A DNA stretch of 53,304 nt from a virus. The DNA is taken from positions 1 to 53,304 of the IMG/VR virus record IMGVR_UViG_3300028840_002576. One strand, 5' to 3'. A program made the position numbers and the translations under genes. Positions 50,601 to 53,304 of this stretch are shown here, one piece after another; position 1 is the first letter of the stretch; the number at the start of each line of letters is the position of its first letter. The notes under the pieces are model-generated. The model was not told the DNA's origin. It ran no database searches and saw nothing but the letters and a program-made list of their open reading frames with translations.

Positions 50601-53052
50601 CTATAAGCCAGGGAAATTCACGACCTCGTATATCGATAAGCTTCATCCGCTAAAGATGTATGCCGGCGCGAAGTCCTCGAGCTACATGCAGCACAGGTCT
50701 ATACCAGGCGTGCAGTCCTCTATTAATGCAATGATGGAGCACGGTACACTGAAGATGGACAAGTCGGGAGTATTGACGACGGACACAAAAGGCAAGGGCT
50801 TCATACCATTCCTGAAGTCTCTGAAGGGTGATAGCGACAAATTCTTTTATTGGTTAATAGCCCAGAGGGATCAGGCCAGGGAAAAAAGAGACTCGAAATA
50901 TAAACCCATGTTCACGCAAGAGGAACGAAATCGCATATTTTCTTGGACAGGAAAACGGTCGAAAACAGGAAAATCATGGGGCGAGGTTAATGCTGAATTC
51001 AGAAAGTTCAATGACTCAGTCCTGCAGGTAGGCATCGATTCAGGCCTCCTGGATCCGGCGATGGTCGCACAGTTCAGGGATCAATTCTATATTCCGTTTT
51101 ACCGTATATTCGAGGATGAGAATACGACCGCTGAATTTATCAAGGCGCCTGTCAATACAAAGAAGATCATTGCGGCTCAGATCAAAAAGCTGAAGGGATC
51201 TAAGAAAAAGATCGGGGATCCGCTCGAGAATATTCTCGCGAACTGGTCGCACCTTATCAAGCAGTCCATGGCTAACAGTGCCAGGCGATCGTCCTTCAGG
51301 GAATTACAGGACGTATTAACAGAAAACCTGGAGCCGGCAGTTGAAGCGGTACCGTGGAGCGAGACCGTGATATTCAAGTCCGGTGACGATGGAAAAACAA
51401 CATTCGTATACCCGAAGGACAACGTCGAGGTTCTTGGATTTAAAGACAAGGGCAAGACCCAGTTCTTCAAGGTGAATGATCCGGAACTGTTTCAGGCCCT
51501 ATCGCTTCAGAATAACATGAGATTGCCGGCATGGTTGTCAGCGATCCTCGGGGCTCCAAAGGCTCTGTTAACATTCGGTGCCACAATAACGCCGAGCTTT
51601 ATCGCAGCAAATGCAACTCGGGACACGTTGCACACATACACAATAAGCAAGGGATTTAAGCCTTTCTGGGATACCATGAAGGGATTCTATAAAACACTGG
51701 TCAAGGATCAGGACTATGTTGAATATATGGCATCCGGGAATTCATTTGTTGGTAGTTATGTGAAAGCCGAGACCCCGGAAAAATTCTCCAAGTACGCAAA
51801 AAAGATTGCCAAGAAAGAGGGACAGGGCGCACTCCGCAGGATACTGAGCTCACCTTCAAAGCTCTGGAGATTCTGGGAGGGATTTACAGAGGCTTCAGAA
51901 AATGCAACGAGATTAGCCCTATATTCGAAGAGGCGTGCAGAGGGATACAGTATCCTTGAATCATCCTTCGAAGCCCGGGACATAATGGACTTTCAAAAGA
52001 AAGGCGCCAGTCCGGTCATCCAATATTTGATCGCGACAATTCCATTCCTGAATGCCAGGATCCAGGGACTCGCACGCATGGGCTCTGCAATGGCGGAGAA
52101 TCCAAAGATGTATGCATTAAAGGGCGCCTCGGTCGCAATGGCATCAATTGCACTATGGGCCGCCTTCGCAGATGACGATCGATACAAAGAGCTCGAGGAC
52201 TGGGAACGGTTTTCATATTACCATTTCTGGATCGGTGATAAGCATTTCAGAATTCCTAAACCATTTGAGACCGGCGTTATCTGGTCATCAGCATGGACAG
52301 CCGCAGCAGACGTGATCAAGGGCAACAACGAGGCCAAGCATATTACCAGGTTTATTGGTGCCGCTCTTCTTGATACGTTCGCATTCAACCCAGTTCCGCA
52401 GGCAGCCAGGCCAATACTCGAACAGTACATGAACAAGGTATTTTTCACTGGCAGACCGATTGAGTCTATGGGTATGCAATATAAAGAGCCGGCAAATAGA
52501 TATTATCCATGGGATAGTGAATCAGCTATCGTCCTGGGCAAGGCTCTTGGCGTATCTCCCAAGAGGATCCAGGCCCTTATCCGGGGGTATCTGGCAGGCC
52601 TCGGTATGGGAATCATGGGTGCCGCTGATATCATGGTTAGACAATTTGGCGAATGGCCTGAACGTCCGGAATCTGGAATAGAGTCATATCCGATGATCGG
52701 CAGATTTGTCAGGTCAACACCGAACAGATACTCAAGATATCAGAGTGAATTCTATGACATATACGACGAACTTAATCTATTACATAAGAAAGTTAGAGAC
52801 GCTGATGCGGAGGGTGACTTTGCCGGCGCCGAGGAGATCCGGAAGGCGAACCAGAAAAAATTCGAAGCATTCCCACAGGCTAAGATTATTCGCCGGAATC
52901 TTGCACGCATACGAAAAAACACTCTTGCAATATGGAAAGACAAAACAATGAGCGCCGAAAATAAACGCGAGGAGCTCGACAGATTAACAACTAAAAGGAA
53001 TACCCAGGTCAAAGAATTTTATGACTGGTATAAGAAAGCTATAAACTCTTGA
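41668..53052 (+). CDS. Giant polyvalent virion protein with zincin and radical-SAM domains (3,794 aa)
   Basis: 11.4 kb in one frame, over a fifth of the window. In order: acidic/Pro linker; hydrophobic Gly-rich segment (about 179-245), fitting membrane or ejection use; zincin-like peptidase with HELTH at 676-680; a polyvalent-type domain with EIQSD at 1099-1103 and end block 'LPITKQMKKASQEGLMPLF' (about 1480-1505); B12-binding-like region (about 1730-1800); radical-SAM domain with CxxxCxxC at Cys1820, 1824 and 1827; a domain with GMLGAGKS (2343-2350), LDRH (2431-2434) and GVQAALWF (from 2481); an ART-like polyvalent domain starting 'VGIHY' (about 2526-2670); and a C-terminal LPD38-like part (about 3300-3470, 'ARDIMDFQKKG', 'IPFLNARIQGL'). 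Polyvalent proteins of this kind are thought to be injected with the DNA to act on the new host. A fused radical-SAM enzyme is not one I know from such proteins. GGGAG precedes the ATG. Confidence 0.85.
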   Translation: MADETPKMDWSILLQDDEPISETPAVPELPEQPQQEQTWGSIANQDWSEVDPVDPAIPAEPAPFSSEYEGWKAIKEGTKALPKYFSQIPKSIQETRKELFDKIGAVDPVEAMPEGVQDFMGAIDIARNPLAGLGKLLSYGDEQGFFDADQDYAKRKENKDTYTKYFEDLTQMGPQTILNYVAGGIGGWAGVAATAGGQIYGGSYMNFREKGNTPMESMALALTDTAIQLPIEVLLTTAIIKGPKGAMNLGKKLPGGNKIFTNIEKGLKTKFKNGEKFAQFADSYAGRILGGGMAEGAEEFVQSLSGILTELAGQWLRDEEITAEGIRKLIKEKTSEGLWSALVAFPLGGLGGGVGKVLEPVKDKKDPNDNIIPDAGKPAINPDPATEKIDAANILEEAGKRWLEEEEAAAGAPPVDETQIEIGPDTVIGGPQEIGPDTVIGGPAQDFSVIAEEPETTERFRVETTPDHPAAEFYGLKKGDKKHAISITDKESPAYKATFVAEMGKEDVAIAKKEMEFQAGKRDEEGFINTWMANPEARPWWASKQKPVELKSYSTDLEQIYNDSIMQRGDLSMREESYAVNSFRELIEEDTGASDIYGDDFISQMKDEELRPAQRAWKNIIEKFFDRPVFYVKESEASKNDMASPVKQYRAAANPVQGAVILFDNQTAANVGSMFHELTHNMRKTAPQLYGKLHKFIQENVDKQSDAFKRLERAVRKAYGGRDREGLIQEEINTAIITDLVKGDVFQGELFRKLKAQDPGTFERLAKHIKNALKKLVEYITRHRNKPGYAALLNDVKKAEKEIANIFAEFQAETQKGPWVRGMSVAAIKRNSETLMLELKKDQTINNKFTSKMVDTISKKLQGTGDAGQMRATIESWIMKGEIKEEEYRWSGLDEFLMSWELANGKKKITKDRILQHIAENAVQIEEDIRSTTGEDVEKIDIPQAEEDIAKIEYYLKDSYGITLRKEFRGNNQPYFNEIMFKDYDEDTKPYYLTDPGIKAVILEKAGEEALEFVNNAVKTQTEVSDYRAFLYTRGEGGVLYQGYVAEGPYKSYSEVLLSVPNIDDMDGGHWRKNKKVIAHARVTERTHPDGDEIFHVDEIQSDLHQRGRVHGYRSEKEKIKELPEGSRVEQIPVVGKRAGRWRVELPAGTKTQYGGYIFNGDTRDEAIQSALDEMNQFQNKQAPDAPFKKGWELLVLKRMVRMAADQNKAAITWDIGQNQADRYDLRKFVKEVGYSISTENLWAYDDNDTEVISEDVEVDELDKIKEYLGEEVGQRLIDKIESRKWERGEYTTTFDEDEGKWVLVDPNGELFHDQGGDLLTFDEEYEARETLEEFLDRSDEREGGVRIRGLELETGGEGMIGFYDKKLPAIANKFFGKKKWGNSKVFKTKLDGTSENEIVKPDVYVDGVLVTDRNLNRFIRNFEDEDIDFMIKEAIEWREKTTTYSAHELRDDIVKYLEGLKEKGSTIEWKNPETQFEVWALPITKQMKKASQEGLMPLFQKKLDVDTNKTAGPELAASAIENAVLGVGEVKIDSGDFASGDMLRSIGFESTRAGNYKFDRRIPKDVDIIKGLYKASWNTDLESNRAAKIVLDKISQQLNKQKRTELGREEQKRGKETLKEYLNDSWETHSIASKETSKGDLRATKNILLRPNGVKSGKGRQLMVQVSNNFAREEATQMGDSYFDTLYSKREGYDRPSDFWEVPEWMGRLAKSMPKADVYVVRNIAEAKKFIEQAGYGDNIFFSAMDANKDVIKTIISDYSGKVKIGGYTDPNYFGKKATFLGSPEEAAQSVGVEFKPGVDYRHFKGTKTIPRLEMSRGCRHKCAFCTVEKSIVAATDEQIDDQLENFKSLDYKLVYLNDKTFGQAKNFEKLIDIKKKIEAVNPNFQGFIIQTTAPQFLKMSDSFLRESGIKFVELGAETINDDILAKINKPHRVAHIEKAAEKIRRLKMNFVPNIMVGLAGVDKGKLWTETIKTYGNTLKFLKKHKDIVSHVNVYVLATYEGTALHEQLGTNEVDSDENVIEKSWLKNQKLHEKFYGDVLEYGTQQLNEQRDLGELTNEEIEKMSFEERAKLILGPDASFDDIDKLAGQAKDVVDSLTPDLQKDIEDDIKKGAKAEGEPGTESYQKGQYQIFEIASKAKGLKKVRKYLETVDEMNGLPVTPELIENLGRLADKLSSDRKRANKFKKVIQYRDELATGKATLNDPEFVKKCEKVGGIQPYTVRHTADNFFIGRNMRYGKFEEAGKLSIFDTGDQGKTTKKSYIDPVTGRTKYIEKRYDSEGNRLIEAPIFSTDRATRLKQIKKIVLKNKQYQSWYQNWKDFMWQFIKNDVDETKLKRIITISGMLGAGKSPQSQQAIWAETINQLEHGMRPRKVAGQELPKIMDIWNGKYDELLGKTDDESIAEIQATFGRKIGPYLAAAMDPNSPNVLVLDRHMPKGWGYNVLATKDNPQGGWNMHPAVEAEISRDIFEVAKDLKISVAGVQAALWFDFRTPAADVSDIVELSQVQPGKNVPFVFHKQTFPDPGVGIHYKKTPMKPGDYVVGASADGKVKYNSYSMTDIGERIARGTKDWPYQPVVYMYTPGARPETSVRGGGRKGYTFKFSNQRIYDGVNDPYKYWDTARREHKESPEASLTNIFLTLVKRTDQYDGALVTPAHGDKPWMMIFDQAAVDDFPELTNVGISDIVESIEGKRDVVRATKSMASRAKQFEKYLKWVKDHGRKYSEVTIERSYYSLARFEGATSGQHEPGIGLKLDGPLRSQRAYLAEVAISRGQREAYLIHEPRTEMDYPDYIDWSEAKMFIFKAINEYNENPEKLAKDLSAAGLKEFNIVMSPSSGILTIEQVVFSDENAKQMADIMEKFADKGHPHNQVKTIHTEVITDESGMEMIKEYWGNKKGEEIIENAKERGEKYQEGLRRRVDKQRASQRKDTGDKKPKGSDDSGLGTDLQVRVDDKKTQEVLDRVGRNPVKTIDTIKEKLDYKPGKFTTSYIDKLHPLKMYAGAKSSSYMQHRSIPGVQSSINAMMEHGTLKMDKSGVLTTDTKGKGFIPFLKSLKGDSDKFFYWLIAQRDQAREKRDSKYKPMFTQEERNRIFSWTGKRSKTGKSWGEVNAEFRKFNDSVLQVGIDSGLLDPAMVAQFRDQFYIPFYRIFEDENTTAEFIKAPVNTKKIIAAQIKKLKGSKKKIGDPLENILANWSHLIKQSMANSARRSSFRELQDVLTENLEPAVEAVPWSETVIFKSGDDGKTTFVYPKDNVEVLGFKDKGKTQFFKVNDPELFQALSLQNNMRLPAWLSAILGAPKALLTFGATITPSFIAANATRDTLHTYTISKGFKPFWDTMKGFYKTLVKDQDYVEYMASGNSFVGSYVKAETPEKFSKYAKKIAKKEGQGALRRILSSPSKLWRFWEGFTEASENATRLALYSKRRAEGYSILESSFEARDIMDFQKKGASPVIQYLIATIPFLNARIQGLARMGSAMAENPKMYALKGASVAMASIALWAAFADDDRYKELEDWERFSYYHFWIGDKHFRIPKPFETGVIWSSAWTAAADVIKGNNEAKHITRFIGAALLDTFAFNPVPQAARPILEQYMNKVFFTGRPIESMGMQYKEPANRYYPWDSESAIVLGKALGVSPKRIQALIRGYLAGLGMGIMGAADIMVRQFGEWPERPESGIESYPMIGRFVRSTPNRYSRYQSEFYDIYDELNLLHKKVRDADAEGDFAGAEEIRKANQKKFEAFPQAKIIRRNLARIRKNTLAIWKDKTMSAENKREELDRLTTKRNTQVKEFYDWYKKAINS

Positions 53053-53072
53053 CATAGTGAGTATTCTATAAG
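53049..53072 (+). promoter_or_regulatory. 24-bp late-type motif, copy 9
   Basis: TTGACA (sharing bases with the giant gene's stop), interior TAGTGAGTATTC, TATAAG. 25 bp before the ATG at 53098. Confidence 0.65.
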
Positions 53073-53097
53073 ATTAAAATAAAGAAGGAGTAAAATC

Positions 53098-53304
53098 ATG
53101 GCCAGTTTTATTTCAGTTATAAAAGTTTTCAACGCGAAAGCGATCACACAAAATACCGCTGCAAATTATATTCTCGACCTAAGCCGTTATAATTGCGAGG
53201 GATTCTTTTCGATGCAGATCGAAATCGCTGGTGCCGGTAACGTGACCTTGACATATTCATTGTCAAATGATGGCACGAATTACATCACGCCGTCAGGAAC
53301 AGCA
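53098..53304 (+). CDS. N-terminal part of a probable virion protein (cut by window end)
   Basis: 69 codons visible, no stop. The beta-rich start 'ASFISVIKVFNAKAITQNTAANYILDLSRY' with 'GNVTLTYSLSNDGTNYITP' is typical of small phage structural proteins. AAGGAG upstream and a late-type motif in front. The 3' end is outside the window. Confidence 0.6.
   Translation, partial: MASFISVIKVFNAKAITQNTAANYILDLSRYNCEGFFSMQIEIAGAGNVTLTYSLSNDGTNYITPSGTA

Noticed and set aside
41668-53052. Giant protein as an N4-type virion RNA polymerase
   Set aside because: Size and place fit, but no single-subunit RNA polymerase motifs were found by reading; the visible motifs are zincin, radical-SAM and polyvalent-protein types.
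1-53304. Open frames on the minus strand
   Set aside because: They mirror forward genes, lack ribosome sites and show no family features; none was accepted.
1-53304. CRISPR array or insertion sequence
   Set aside because: The only regular repeats (18732-18890) are few, AT-rich and without spacers of CRISPR type, and no transposase was seen.

Overview
This window is a large piece of a tailed-phage (Caudoviricetes) genome. Every supported gene lies on the + strand, genes are packed tightly and often overlap (ATGA/TAATG junctions), and almost every start has a strong GGAGG-type ribosome binding site. No integrase, repressor or host gene is visible. The virion genes point to a podovirus-like, short-tailed particle: portal, scaffold, P22/HK97-type coat, head-tail adaptor, a beta-rich nozzle/stopper-like protein, internal (ejection) proteins, and no tape measure or contractile tail genes. 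Purine-rich Shine-Dalgarno sites and three Sec-type signal peptides suggest a bacterial, probably Gram-negative, host. The host cannot be named from the sequence.

Layout. (1) 1-5.7 kb: recombination and replication (NinB-like protein, helicase loader, DnaB helicase, metallophosphoesterase), then a zinc-ribbon protein, an exported ClpP-fold serine protease and a DUF1353 protein. (2) 5.69-6.07 kb: a gene-free stretch with its own promoter that looks like structured non-coding RNA, including a tRNA-like end. (3) 6.1-11 kb: small proteins plus SSB, a RuvC-fold resolvase, a dATP/dGTP diphosphohydrolase-like protein, a sigma-region-4-like regulator, a zincin-like protein and an HNH protein. (4) 11-18.9 kb: small terminase subunit, then about 20 mostly unknown small genes, two with a duplicated structured leader, plus a metallopeptidase and two exported proteins. 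(5) 18.7-22.5 kb: a 41-bp repeat array, large terminase subunit and small zinc-ribbon genes. (6) 22.5-41.6 kb: portal, lectin-like fibre protein, a glycosyltransferase-sulfotransferase pair, scaffold, coat, adaptor, nozzle-like protein, a Cys-rich Ig-like protein and internal virion proteins. (7) 41.7-53.05 kb: one 3,794-residue polyvalent protein with a zincin motif, a radical-SAM domain and several polyvalent-protein domains. A further gene runs off the right edge.

Regulation is the most coherent new signal. Three promoter-like classes are visible. Four are ordinary sigma-70 sites. A second class pairs a GGCTACTTTG element with an extended -10 at a fixed 16-bp spacing, mainly before replication and early-type genes. 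A third is a 24-bp motif (TTGACA-N12-TATAA with a strongly conserved interior) that occurs nine times, mainly before morphogenesis genes. This looks like an early/middle versus late programme, perhaps driven by the sigma-like protein at 9009-9635 or by a phage RNA polymerase encoded outside the window. The coat gene's ribosome binding site is buried in a perfect 14-bp hairpin.
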